Positions 25,005 to 33,245 of a DNA stretch of 46,301 nucleotides are shown piece by piece (position 1 is the stretch's first letter; every line of letters begins with the position of its first letter). Source of the DNA: Frankia tisae. Lineage in GTDB: Bacteria; Actinomycetota; Actinomycetes; Frankiales; Frankiaceae. Location of the stretch: the NCBI RefSeq assembly GCF_025403405.1, contig NZ_JANEZT010000003.1, positions 1 to 46,301 on the forward strand, given 5' to 3'. The position numbers were made by a program, and so were the translations under genes. The notes under the pieces are model-generated. The model worked only from the letters and a program-made list of their open reading frames with translations. It was not told the DNA's origin and made no database searches.

Positions 25005-26096
25005 TCAGTTGGCCAAACCGACCGGACTCTTGAGGGGCATCGCGGACGTTACCGTCGGCGTGCCGAGCAGGACGTCGCCCAGATCGTTCGTGACGACTGT
25101 TCCCGGGGAAATGATGTCGAGATGGTACTGGGTGTAGGGCGTGAGCCCGATTCCCCAATGTAGACAGCCCTCGGAGGATCCGTAGACCTCGTTCATGGCG
25201 TGATTACCAGGAAGCAGATCGAGGGTGGTGTTCAGCGCGTGCCCGATTTCCCAGACTATGCGATAGCGGGAGTCGACTTGGAAGAGCGCCTCGAACATCT
25301 CCAGGATACCATGACCGGCGGGGTCGGGGGAAGTCATTTCGGTGATGAGACCGTTTTCGACCCGGGCCACGACCGCGTTCTCGTGCAGCGGCCAGAGTTC
25401 ACCGTGAATACGCTCCTGGTCGCGCCGGGAGAAGGACGGCGTGCCGGAATGCAGGATCGGGTATCCCTGGATCACGATCTCGCCGTCCAGGGGGAGCCGG
25501 AGATAGTCCCCGAACTCTCTGATCTCGATGGGAAGCACACTGATCTCGCCCGCGGGCACGATCTGCTGTTCGCCCCAGTCGACGAGACCGGCCTGCTGGT
25601 TCCACACCAGCTCGCGGTCGAACAGGCGCAGGGTCGCGGCCGTGCCGTGGCGCGCGTCGCGGTACTCCAGCGCCTCGCCGCGCTCGGCGAGCTCGAAGAA
25701 GCGGTCGGAGAAATCCTCCTGGGCCTGCGGATCGGTGGCCTCGACGCAGCGCAGGAAGTGCCGCAGCGTCGCGCGGTCGGTCGGGGTCGAGTTGCAGGCC
25801 ATCCCGAGCAGTTTGCGGCGGGGACCGAGGACGTCCACGGGCGGCGACTGAAAGAAGCAGTCGGGCGACATGACCAGCACATGGGCCTGTTCCGGCACTT
25901 CCTCACGCATGAGCCGGGCGAACTCATCCTCGCCACCGCGGAACTCCAGGATGCGGTAGTCCAGGTACTGGGCAGTCCGGACGAGCCGGATGTCGTCCAG
26001 CAGGGAGGCATTCGTGACGAGACAGAAGACGGTGTCGGTCGGATCCCCGAACTGTCGAATCCTGGCGGGATCGACGACGAGCTCGGACTCGGGCAT
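25005..26096 (-). CDS. M29-aminopeptidase-like protein B
   Basis: A 363-aa protein resembling M29 (AmpS/AmpT-type) metallo-aminopeptidases. The motif QQIVPAGEISVLP fits the M29 substrate-side NxPxGE block, and the dimetal ligands can be assigned: Glu283 (VWEIG), Glu303 (NEVYG), His313 (LHWGIG), a Tyr at about 321-324, and His325/Asp327 (YHLDI). All appear present, unlike in paralogue A. The likely role is trimming residues from the N-terminus of the adjacent 23-residue peptide or releasing a product from it. Start ATG 26096 has an AGGAGGAG site at good spacing; an in-frame ATG 24 nt upstream has none. Confidence 0.82.
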   Translation of the reverse strand: MPESELVVDPARIRQFGDPTDTVFCLVTNASLLDDIRLVRTAQYLDYRILEFRGGEDEFARLMREEVPEQAHVLVMSPDCFFQSPPVDVLGPRRKLLGMACNSTPTDRATLRHFLRCVEATDPQAQEDFSDRFFELAERGEALEYRDARHGTAATLRLFDRELVWNQQAGLVDWGEQQIVPAGEISVLPIEIREFGDYLRLPLDGEIVIQGYPILHSGTPSFSRRDQERIHGELWPLHENAVVARVENGLITEMTSPDPAGHGILEMFEALFQVDSRYRIVWEIGHALNTTLDLLPGNHAMNEVYGSSEGCLHWGIGLTPYTQYHLDIISPGTVVTNDLGDVLLGTPTVTSAMPLKSPVGLAN

Positions 26097-26188
26097 CTTT
26101 GTACTCCTCCTGACGCGCACGGGCCTGGGCTATGGATGCCGCGGGGCCGGTGGAATGTCGGACGAGGCCGGGCCGGATCGAGCGCCGG

Positions 26189-26209
26189 AAAAAGGTCCCA
26201 AAAGGGCCC
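26189..26209 (-). terminator. T-tract terminator or attenuator in the leader of gene B
   Basis: On the - strand GGGCCC-TTTT-GGGACC (one mismatch) is followed directly by TTTTT. Oligo-T after a GC stem is unusual in this GC-rich DNA, so an intrinsic terminator is likely. It lies 93 nt before the gene B start and downstream of the putative promoter, so it could end readthrough from the transporter genes or act as an attenuator. Confidence 0.55.
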
Positions 26210-26264
26210 AGAGAAGCCTCGTGAGGACGGCGCGCTGGTGCGTTGAGTTCCATGCCAGCGGGGT

Positions 26265-26281
26265 TTCGCGGTGACCGCGAA
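26265..26281. promoter_or_regulatory. 17-bp palindrome in the leader of gene B
   Basis: TTCGCGGT-G-ACCGCGAA is a perfect palindrome with a single central base, typical of a dimeric repressor operator, or of a hairpin in the leader RNA. Confidence 0.5.
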
Positions 26282-26309
26282 TGCCTTGGGAGGCGGCGCC
26301 CGACGCAAG

Positions 26310-26383
26310 CCGTGGACCGGACGGACTGCGGCGCCTGCCGATTTGGTCCGTGGACCGGAACGGACCGACAATGTGAAACTATA
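26310..26383 (-). promoter_or_regulatory. Putative promoter and direct repeats for the peptide operon
   Basis: A -10-like TATAGT reads on the - strand at 26383-26378; the matching -35 is poor (CTCACA at 18 nt), so an activator may be needed. Two near-identical copies of CCGTGGACCGG-ACGGAC lie just downstream at 26310-26326 and 26348-26365, the second with one extra A. The repeats could bind a regulator. The whole gap 26097-26438 holds no gene. Confidence 0.4.
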
Positions 26384-26438
26384 ACGTGCTCGGGGGTGGG
26401 CTGTGAGGTCTTTCGGAAAGATTCCCCGGGCGGCCGGA

Positions 26439-27314
26439 TTACTCCGGTCGTGGGATTGTCCTTGGACGGGCTCGGGGTTCAGGCTGCGGGTCAGACCAAG
26501 GCGCGGGGATCGGGACGCAGGTCCGCATCTCGCGCCGGTCGTAGCCGGGCGGCAGGGTCACGCCGGTGACGTGGACGGGCACGCCGTAGAGGTCACTGAG
26601 GCTCTCGCCGGTGACGACGTCGTCGGGATGACCGTCGGCGATCACCACCCCGTCGCGCATGAGCACCGCCCGGTTGGAGTAGGTGAGCGCATGCGACGGT
26701 TGGTGGGTGGTCATGATGACGGCATGCCCCTCCCGGGCGAGCTCGGCGACGACGTGCAGGGTGCGCACCTCGTTGCCGTAGTCCAGCGCGGCGGTCGGCT
26801 CGTCCAGGATGAGGATCGCCGCCTGTTGGACGAGCGCGCGGGCGAGCAGCACGAGCTGGCGCTCGCCACCCGACAGCGCAGCGAAGGACCGGTCGGCCAG
26901 GCGGGCGATCCCGAGCCGGTCGAGCTGGGCCAGGGCGCTGCGGCGATCGGCGGCGCCGGGCGCCTCGAGCAGGCCGAGATGGGGCGTGCGGCCCATGACG
27001 GCGATGTCGAGCGCGGTGAACGGGAACGGCGAGGAGGTGCTCTGCGGAACGTAGGCCACGCTGCGGGCGAGTTCCCGCGGCGCCAGTGTGCCGATGTCCC
27101 GCCCGGTGATGCGCACCGTGCCGCTTTCCGGCTTGAGTAGGCCGAGCAGGCAGCGCAGCAGAGTCGTCTTGCCGGCGCCGTTGGGCCCGAGCAGGCAGCA
27201 GACCTCGGTCGCGCGCACACTCAGCGAGACGTCGGTGATCCGGTGGCCGTGCCGGCCGTAGCCGAACGACAGCCCACTGACCTCGACGTCCGGCGTCTCG
27301 GTTGTCACAGCCAT
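26439..27314 (-). CDS. Iron-complex-type ABC transporter ATPase
   Basis: A 291-aa FecE/BtuD-type nucleotide-binding protein. Walker A is GPNGAGKTT, the Q-loop is in YVPQSTSSPF, the signature is LSGGERQLV, Walker B is ILILDEPTAALD, and the switch His is in TTHQPSHAL. It powers import of a metal chelate or corrinoid with the permease and binding protein encoded upstream on the same strand. The tail after about residue 270 is Pro/Arg-rich. It overlaps the permease gene by 10 nt, so the two are coupled. Confidence 0.95.
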   Translation of the reverse strand: MAVTTETPDVEVSGLSFGYGRHGHRITDVSLSVRATEVCCLLGPNGAGKTTLLRCLLGLLKPESGTVRITGRDIGTLAPRELARSVAYVPQSTSSPFPFTALDIAVMGRTPHLGLLEAPGAADRRSALAQLDRLGIARLADRSFAALSGGERQLVLLARALVQQAAILILDEPTAALDYGNEVRTLHVVAELAREGHAVIMTTHQPSHALTYSNRAVLMRDGVVIADGHPDDVVTGESLSDLYGVPVHVTGVTLPPGYDRREMRTCVPIPAPWSDPQPEPRARPRTIPRPE

Positions 27315-28522
27315 TGCCGGCCTGCCTTCGCGAGCAGGGCGACGAAGAACGGCGCGCCGATGAGTGCGGTGAGGATGCCCAGGGGGAGGTCGAGGGAGGA
27401 GGCGGTGCGGGCGACGTCGTCGACGGCGAGCAGGTAGCCGGCCCCGATGAGGGCGGTGACCGGCAGCAGCCGGTTGAACGACGGCCCGACGGCGAACCGG
27501 GCCAGGTGCGGGACGACGAGCCCCACCCAGCCGATGATGCCGGCGACGCTGACCGCGGTCGCCGTCATGAGCGTCGAGGCGCCGATCGTCAGTGCCCAGA
27601 TCCGCGTACGGTTGACGCCCAGCGACCGGGCTTCGTCGTCGCCGGTGGCGAGGACCGTCAGCTGCCAGCGCACCGCGTACAGGATCACCAGGCAGACCGC
27701 GACGATGATCGCGGGCACGATCAGCCCGTGCATGCTCGCCCGGGCCAGGCTGCCGAACAGCCAGAAGGTGATCTCCGGCAGGGTCGTCTCCGGGTTGGCG
27801 AAGTACTGCACGCTGGAGATGAGTGCGTTGAACATCGCGCCGATGATGATGCCGCCGAGCACCAGGATGATCAGCGATCCCTTCCCGACCACCCGGGAGA
27901 TGGTCAGCGACAGCACCGCGGCGAGCAACCCGCTGCCGAACGCGATGATCTGCAGCAGCGTCGTGTCCAGGCCGATGAGGATCGACACGGAGGCGCCGAA
28001 GCCGGCCCCCGCCGCCACCCCGAGGATCTCGGGGGAGACCAGCGGGTTGCGGAACATCGTCTGGTAGGCGGCGCCGGAGGAGGCCAGCGCCGCCCCGACG
28101 AGCAGCGCGGCGAGGATCCGGGGCATCCGGATGTCCATCACCACGGCCCGGTTCTGCCCGGGGACGTCGCCCCCGAGGCCGAACAGCTCGTGGGCGAGGA
28201 CGCGCACGACGCTCACCGGGCCCAGCGTGTACCGGCCCAGCCCGAAGGAGACCACGATCAGGACCAGCAGGCCCACGGCGAGCAGCACGACGCGCAGGTG
28301 ATCGCCGAGTGTCGCGCGGATCCGTGCGCTCGCGGCCGCCCGGGCACCGGGCCTGCGGTCCTGAACCGCCGGGTCACCGCCCTCGCCGACGCTCTCGACG
28401 ACACCTTGGTCGACGCGCTGGCCGATGACCCCGCCGGCATCCTGGTCGACGACCTCGCCGGCACCGTCCTGCTCGGTCGCCGGGACCGGGTCCGTGCCGG
28501 TCGGGACAGCGGGCCGGGTCAA
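27305..28522 (-). CDS. FecCD-family ABC transporter permease
   Basis: A 405-aa permease with about 9-10 membrane helices after a long hydrophilic N-terminus of about 75 residues (Asp/Glu/Gly-rich, unusual for the family and perhaps partly an over-long start). FecCD marks are RMPRILAALLVGAALASSGA, QTMFRNPLVSPEILGVAAGA, and GFVG-like GIIGWVGLVVPHLAR. Only one permease gene is present, so it would work as a homodimer like BtuC. It overlaps the LLM gene by 4 nt and the ATPase gene by 10 nt. Confidence 0.94.
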   Translation of the reverse strand: MTRPAVPTGTDPVPATEQDGAGEVVDQDAGGVIGQRVDQGVVESVGEGGDPAVQDRRPGARAAASARIRATLGDHLRVVLLAVGLLVLIVVSFGLGRYTLGPVSVVRVLAHELFGLGGDVPGQNRAVVMDIRMPRILAALLVGAALASSGAAYQTMFRNPLVSPEILGVAAGAGFGASVSILIGLDTTLLQIIAFGSGLLAAVLSLTISRVVGKGSLIILVLGGIIIGAMFNALISSVQYFANPETTLPEITFWLFGSLARASMHGLIVPAIIVAVCLVILYAVRWQLTVLATGDDEARSLGVNRTRIWALTIGASTLMTATAVSVAGIIGWVGLVVPHLARFAVGPSFNRLLPVTALIGAGYLLAVDDVARTASSLDLPLGILTALIGAPFFVALLAKAGRQWL

Positions 28523-29538
28523 GAGTTCACCCGCCGGATGGCGGGCTGCGCGAGCAGCGGCGCCACCTTCGCGGCGAACATCCGCACGGTGCTCTGCTGC
28601 AGGGCCAGCGATGCGGTTCCGCTGAACGACGGGCGCAGGTTCACCCGCTGCACGCCGAGCTCGTCGCGTAGTTCCGCGAATCTGCGGGCGACTGTTGCCG
28701 GTCCACCGATCACCGCTGTCTCCTCGTGAAACCGGAATGGGTCGAGGTCGGCCGTCCCGACGGCCTCGTGGCCGTGCTCGTCGCCGCCGAGTGCGGCCAG
28801 CCGCCGGGTCAGGCGCACGATGATCGGGGTGGCACGTTCCCGGGCGGCGGCATCGGACTCGGCGACGAGGCAGAACCTCTCCACCCGGACATCACCGGCC
28901 GTCCCGCCGTGGGAGGTGTAGAGCTCTATGCAGGTGGCGAGTGAGGCGACGGTCTGCACGGCCGACAGCAGCAGCCCGTAGCCGCGGCTGGCCGCCCAGA
29001 CGATGGTCTCGTCGCTGCTGGCGGCCACCTCGATCGGCGGGTGGGGATGCTGGGCGGGGGTCGGCTCGACCCGGAACTGCGCGCCGTCGGCCAGGCGGGT
29101 CCGGCCCCGCCAGTAGCCGACGATCGTGTCGAGGGCGTCGGGCAGGTCGACCCGGACCGGATCGGCGCCCTGGTAGGCCCTGGTGTAGGGGGCGATGGGC
29201 CAGCCGACCCCGAGGGTGACCCGGCCGCCGGAAAGCCGGTCGAGCGTCGCGAGGTCCGCCGCCAGCCGGATGGGGTCGTGCAGCGTCAGGTGCAGGGCGG
29301 TGAACCCGATCCGGATCCGGCTGGTCGACGCGGCGACGGCGGCCGCCAGCGGGATCGGTGAGGAGCGGGCTTTCATCGTCCGGGAACCGACGGAACTGAG
29401 GTGGCCGTCGGTGAACCACAGGCTGTCGTAGCCGAGAGCCTCGGCGACGCGGGCGAGTTCCACTGTCGAGGTGGAACTCGCCCCGTCGAGGTCGCCGCGC
29501 CCTCCGGGCAGGCCGAATCGCATGGAGATGGTCATCAC
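28519..29538 (-). CDS. LLM-class flavin-dependent oxidoreductase
   Basis: A 339-aa luciferase-like TIM-barrel enzyme using FMN or F420. Landmarks are MRFGLPGG, ARVAEALGYDSLWFTDGH, RIRIGFTALHLTLHDPIRLA, DRLSGGRVTLGVGWP and an ADL/FRFHEETAVIGGPATVA region near the C-terminus. It lies inside the transporter operon, overlapping the permease by 4 nt and 58 nt after the binding-protein gene. This suggests it acts on the imported ligand, for example by reducing or cleaving a metal chelate, or in making it. Family members span monooxygenases and F420 reductases, so the reaction is open. Confidence 0.9.
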   Translation of the reverse strand: MMTISMRFGLPGGRGDLDGASSTSTVELARVAEALGYDSLWFTDGHLSSVGSRTMKARSSPIPLAAAVAASTSRIRIGFTALHLTLHDPIRLAADLATLDRLSGGRVTLGVGWPIAPYTRAYQGADPVRVDLPDALDTIVGYWRGRTRLADGAQFRVEPTPAQHPHPPIEVAASSDETIVWAASRGYGLLLSAVQTVASLATCIELYTSHGGTAGDVRVERFCLVAESDAAARERATPIIVRLTRRLAALGGDEHGHEAVGTADLDPFRFHEETAVIGGPATVARRFAELRDELGVQRVNLRPSFSGTASLALQQSTVRMFAAKVAPLLAQPAIRRVNS

Positions 29539-29596
29539 TGCGCCGGGGCGCGGTCCTTTCCGAACCGAAAGAGGTGCCGATACCGGGATGAGGTAC

Positions 29597-30730
29597 TTAC
29601 TTGGAGCTGACCTGCAGGATCTGATCGAGATCCGCTTCAGTGGTGTGGTAGTTGAAAAACTTCGAGTAGAAGTTCTTGGTCTCGGATCGGATGTCGAGGT
29701 CGGTGAACAGATCAGGGTGCAGCACCTTCGCCGCCCACTGGATCTGCAGGGCCTCCTCCGGACCGAACCGGTCCCACGGGTAGAGACCCTGCGGGTTGAG
29801 ATAGACGCGACCGGCCTTGACCGCCTTCAGATCGGCCCACCCCGGCGACTTCGCCAGGTTGTCGATGACGGACTGGGCGGAGTTGGCCGCCAGGCCCTGG
29901 TCACCACCCGGTGTTTCGACGATCAGCACGTCCGGATTCCACTGCAGGAGCTGCTCCATCGACACCGTGACGTGGGTACCCTTGACGCCGCTCGCGGAGT
30001 CGGTGCCACCGGCGATCTTGATCCAGCCGTCGATGAGGGACTTCCCGCCGTCGACGACCACAGGCGGATAGCTGGCGATGTGCACCACGCTGGGCTGCTC
30101 GGTCGCTGGCAGCTTCGCCAGCCGGGACTGGACCATCGCCAGCTTGGCGGTCACGTAGTCGTTGTATGCCTTGGCCTTGGCGGCAGCGGCGCCGCCATAC
30201 ACCTTTCCGGCGAGCTGAATGGACGGGACCAGCTGCGGGAAGGTGTTGAAATCCATGTTGACCGCGGGCAGGCCGGCCTGCTGGAACGGCGTGAGGGTAT
30301 CGCCGCCGCTGATGGTGGAGACGACGTCCGGCTTGAGCTTGAGAAGCTCCTCCATGTTTACCTTGCCGCCGTTGCGGAAAAGTTCCGGAAGGCCGTTGAC
30401 GCCCGGGTAGACCTTCCGGAGGAACGGGATCGTCTTGACATTCTGGGGGATGGCCACCAGCTTGTCGCCGACGCCGAGCATGATGTCGGTGACAGTGTGG
30501 GCGGGGAACTGCTCCGCGATCCGGTTGATCTTCAGGGGGACCGTCACCTTCTCCCCGGAAAGGCTGGTCACCACCTGGGTGGTGGGCGCCGGCGGGCTGG
30601 CGTCCGAGGAGGAACTGCCGCAGCCGGCGGCCAGTGCCGCCACCGCGGCGGCCATCCCCAGGGTCAGCCACCGCCGCGACGCAGTGGGCCGGGCCAACCC
30701 GCGGGAACGCATTGTCACCGGTCCGGGCAT
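29597..30730 (-). CDS. Iron-complex-type substrate-binding lipoprotein
   Basis: A 377-aa periplasmic-binding protein of the Fe3+-siderophore/B12 class. With the start at 30730 (MPGPVTMRSRG) it has an SRRWLTLG n-region, a hydrophobic stretch and the lipobox LAAGC with lipid-modified Cys37, then a Ser-rich linker. The fold is suggested by DKLVAIPQNV, LKPDVVSTISGGD, WNPDVLIVETPGG and GPEEALQIQWAAKVLHPDLF. It captures the ligand for the permease/ATPase pair. Starts at 30712 or further upstream remain possible; a TTG at 30886 adds an Arg/Ser-rich extension and is unlikely. Confidence 0.92.
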   Translation of the reverse strand: MPGPVTMRSRGLARPTASRRWLTLGMAAAVAALAAGCGSSSSDASPPAPTTQVVTSLSGEKVTVPLKINRIAEQFPAHTVTDIMLGVGDKLVAIPQNVKTIPFLRKVYPGVNGLPELFRNGGKVNMEELLKLKPDVVSTISGGDTLTPFQQAGLPAVNMDFNTFPQLVPSIQLAGKVYGGAAAAKAKAYNDYVTAKLAMVQSRLAKLPATEQPSVVHIASYPPVVVDGGKSLIDGWIKIAGGTDSASGVKGTHVTVSMEQLLQWNPDVLIVETPGGDQGLAANSAQSVIDNLAKSPGWADLKAVKAGRVYLNPQGLYPWDRFGPEEALQIQWAAKVLHPDLFTDLDIRSETKNFYSKFFNYHTTEADLDQILQVSSK

Positions 30731-30995
30731 GCTCGTGCGCCCGCTTCCCGAGTGGCGTTCGACGGACGGGAGATGGGACGAGCTGTGAGGACCGTCCCGA
30801 TGGGTCGGCAAACCCACGAGGATGCGTCGCGAAAACAGTGCCGAGCGTGATGCCACGTTCTTCCCCCGCCGGGCGAATAGAGTCAAGGAAACAAATGGTG
30901 ATTAGCTGCGCACGGACGGTGTGCGCTGGGTGCTAACTGCGAGCGAGCGCGCGATGCTTCGGCGCATCTGAGACCCGCGGAAGCGGATGGAATGC

Positions 30996-31024
30996 ACCAT
31001 AGCCTCCGCATCTGCGTCTGTCAC
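30996..31024 (-). promoter_or_regulatory. Housekeeping-type promoter for the transporter operon
   Basis: On the - strand GTGACA (31024-31019) and TATGGT (31001-30996) are separated by exactly 17 nt, a good primary-sigma promoter. The imperfect palindrome ATGG-N6-CCAT (30987-31000) overlaps the -10, a natural position for a repressor. The predicted transcript has a leader of about 260 nt. Confidence 0.5.
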
Positions 31025-31479
31025 GCGGACAGGGGCCCTGATCTGCGGAAGTAGTCAGACTGCCGCCCGACGGAGGGTCGGCTCGGGTGGCCGCATCGCC
31101 GACCGGAACCTGCCTCGGCGGTGGAGGTCGGCGGGGCGGATCGTGCGAAATTTTTGCTGAAATCAGGGCGATGTGGCGATTATCTACGGATGTTTCCCCT
31201 TCGAGCCGGAAGATTTCGCGCGGGATGGCCGGCTGGTGGCCGTTGTCTCGGCGTTACGACCGGATGACGCGTAACAGGTTCGTTCTTTTTGGGTGCGCTG
31301 AACGTAACGCGCGTGGAGGGATGGTCCGGGATGTGTTCGATCCCGTTCCCGTCCACCAGGGACAAGACGGTCGCCGATGACGCGGCACCCGGCCGGCCGC
31401 GCGCACCGGCCGGGACCGGGCGCATCCGCATCTGCGGCACGACCGGTCCAGCGCCGCCGTATCCACCCGACCGCCCGCA

Positions 31480-31547
31480 GTGGGTTCGGTGCCGCAGTGG
31501 GTTCGATGCCGGAGCGGGTGTGGTGCCGGAGTGGGTTCGGTGCCCGG
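31480..31547. repeat. Four 17-bp tandem repeats
   Basis: Four consecutive 17-mers follow the form GTGGGTTCGGTGCCGCA with small changes, at 31480, 31497, 31514 and 31531, ending 3 nt before the stop of the epimerase gene. Seventeen is not a multiple of three, so a non-coding minisatellite is likely. Confidence 0.85.
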
Positions 31548-31550
31548 GGG

Positions 31551-32510
31551 TCAGGCGCGGGTGGGGTGGATGCCCCAGGTACCGCCGACGCTGGCGGCGG
31601 GCTCGAGGACGCGTAGGCCGTCCCCGCTGTTGAAGGCGTTCGCCGGGCAGGTCAGCGGCTCGACGGCGATGCTGCGCCGCCGCTCCTGCGGGCCCAGCGT
31701 GTCCCCCGTGAAGACCTGCACGTAGCGCCAGGTCTCGTCCATCCAGACCGTCACCGATCCACCGCCCGGCGCCCCGAGCCGCACGCGTGCGCGCCCGTCC
31801 GGATCGCGGTCGAGGTCGGTATAGCAGGTGTCCAGGGCGAGGGAACCGACCGGGCGTGGCCGGCGGAAGTCGAATGGCTCGCCGGCGACGGCCCGTGCGC
31901 CGGTCGGGATCGAACGGTCGTCGGTCTCCAGCCTCGTCGCCGCCGGCACGGTGAGTTCGACGTCGTCCGCGCGCACCGTCGCACCGTCCGCCCCGACCGC
32001 CGTCAGGTAGGGGTGTGCGCCCATCCCGACGGGAGCCGGCTGGCCACCCAGGTTGGTGGCCGTCATGGTGACGGTCAACCCGTCGTCGGCGAGGCGGTAC
32101 TCCGCGGCGAAGCCGACGGTGAAGGGGTAGCCGCTCTGGGCGCGCAGGATGAACGAGGCGCGGACCGCGGCCGGGCCGAGGCGTTCGAGCTCCCAGGCTG
32201 ACCAGCGGGTCAGACCGTGGCTGGCGTTGCCGAGCGCCACCTCGTTCACCGGGAGTTGGTGGGTGGTGCCGCCGAACGGGTAGCGGCCGTCCGCGATCCG
32301 GTTGGGCCATGGCAGCAGCAGCTGCCCACGCCCGCGGCTGGCCATCGTGGCGACGTCGTAGCCGTCGAGAACCGGCGCGCCGCCGATGGTGTACTCGCGC
32401 AGCCCACCCCCGACCTCGGTGATGGTCACGCTGCTGTCCGCGTGCACGAGCTCCACCTGCCGCCCGGACGGCGCCAACGCCTCCACCACGTCCTCCTTCA
32501 CCCGTCCCAT
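31551..32510 (-). CDS. Aldose 1-epimerase
   Basis: A 319-aa galactose-mutarotase-fold enzyme interconverting sugar anomers. Active-site residues fit: Arg in PWPNRIADG, His in GNASHGLTRW, His in GAHPYLTA and Glu in IAVEPLTCPANAFNSG. The start MGRVKEDVV at 32510 is chosen because upstream codons are Arg/Ser-rich and overlap the promoter region of the divergent nitroreductase gene. It appears monocistronic. Confidence 0.92.
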   Translation of the reverse strand: MGRVKEDVVEALAPSGRQVELVHADSSVTITEVGGGLREYTIGGAPVLDGYDVATMASRGRGQLLLPWPNRIADGRYPFGGTTHQLPVNEVALGNASHGLTRWSAWELERLGPAAVRASFILRAQSGYPFTVGFAAEYRLADDGLTVTMTATNLGGQPAPVGMGAHPYLTAVGADGATVRADDVELTVPAATRLETDDRSIPTGARAVAGEPFDFRRPRPVGSLALDTCYTDLDRDPDGRARVRLGAPGGGSVTVWMDETWRYVQVFTGDTLGPQERRRSIAVEPLTCPANAFNSGDGLRVLEPAASVGGTWGIHPTRA

Positions 32511-32688
32511 CCGTCCGCCCGCGCTCCTGGCCGCTGGCGCTGGCCGCATCGACAGGGCGTGCTGCGTCTCCCAGTATCCCAAGTCGCCGTCGAGACCGGA
32601 CCAGCACCGCCGCCCCACCATCGGCGAGCAGATCCCCTGGCGACCGCTGACGCTGGACTCACTGGTCGACGGGTCTAGGGTCGAGGGC

Positions 32689-33204
32689 GTGCAGACCTGG
32701 GACGCGATCCGTGCTCGTCGCAATGTCCGCAGCTACCAGGACCGGCCTGTGCCGGCCGAGGACCTGGAGCGGATCCTGGAGGCCGGGTGGCGTTCGCCCT
32801 CGGCGTCGAACCGGCAGCGGTGGGACTTCGTGCTCGTCACCGACCGGGCGGTTCTCGGTGAACTGGCGACGATCTGGCGCGGTGCCGGTCACATCGCGAG
32901 CTCGGCGGCGACGATCGTGCTGGTCCTGCCCGAGCCGGAGACGGAGCGCTACCGGCTCATGGACGAGTACGACCTCGGCCAGGCGACGATGCTGATGCTG
33001 CTCACGGCGACCGACCTCGGCGTCGGCGGCGGGCACTCGGCTGTCGGCGACCAGGAGGAGGCCCGCCGGATCCTCGGCGTGCCGGAGACCCACCGCGTCG
33101 CCTACATGATCGGCCTGGGCTATCCCGCCGACGGGCCGCTGCGGCCGGTGGAGCGCCTCGACCGCCGCCCCTTCGACGAGGTCGTCCACCGCGGCCGCTG
33201 GTAG
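32689..33204 (+). CDS. Nitroreductase-family protein
   Basis: A 171-aa FMN-binding nitroreductase-fold protein, near the short end of the family. The FMN phosphate site is in RRNVRSYQDRPVP, the SASNRQRWDFVLVTD block is the classic SPSxxNxQPW region, and GVGGGHSAVGDQEEARRILG with AYMIGLGYPAD is the C-terminal signature. It reduces an unknown nitro, quinone or flavin-type substrate. The start is GTG 32689 (VQTWDAI), because upstream residues in this frame lie antisense to the epimerase gene. Confidence 0.92.
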   Translation: MQTWDAIRARRNVRSYQDRPVPAEDLERILEAGWRSPSASNRQRWDFVLVTDRAVLGELATIWRGAGHIASSAATIVLVLPEPETERYRLMDEYDLGQATMLMLLTATDLGVGGGHSAVGDQEEARRILGVPETHRVAYMIGLGYPADGPLRPVERLDRRPFDEVVHRGRW

Positions 33205-33214
33205 TCGACGAGTC

Positions 33215-33241
33215 GCCGCGGGGCGCCGGGCGCAGCGCGGC
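33215..33241. terminator. Hairpin between convergent genes
   Basis: GCCGCG (33215-33220) pairs with CGCGGC (33236-33241), with an inner GCGCC/GGCGC pairing, in the gap between the convergent nitroreductase and amidohydrolase genes. A plausible T-less bidirectional terminator. Confidence 0.45.
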
Positions 33242-33245
33242 CCGG

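Larger units (their letters stand above)
30731..31550. other. Long spacer upstream of the binding-protein gene
   Basis: I see no credible gene. The spacer contains the promoter listed at 30996-31024, a locally AT-richer patch around 31145-31280, and the tandem repeat at 31480-31547. I looked for a cobalamin-type leader on the - strand, since the transporter family includes B12 importers, and recognised none. No typical actinobacterial iron box is visible either. Confidence 0.5.

Noticed and set aside
30731-31180. Cobalamin riboswitch ahead of the importer genes
   Set aside because: The transporter family includes B12 importers, so I looked for the conserved B12-box-like segment and peripheral stems on the - strand but could not identify them. 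A covariance-model search would be decisive.
31289-31633. + strand ORF across the 17-bp tandem repeats
   Set aside because: It overlaps the end of the epimerase gene, has no domain, and the repeat period is not a multiple of three.
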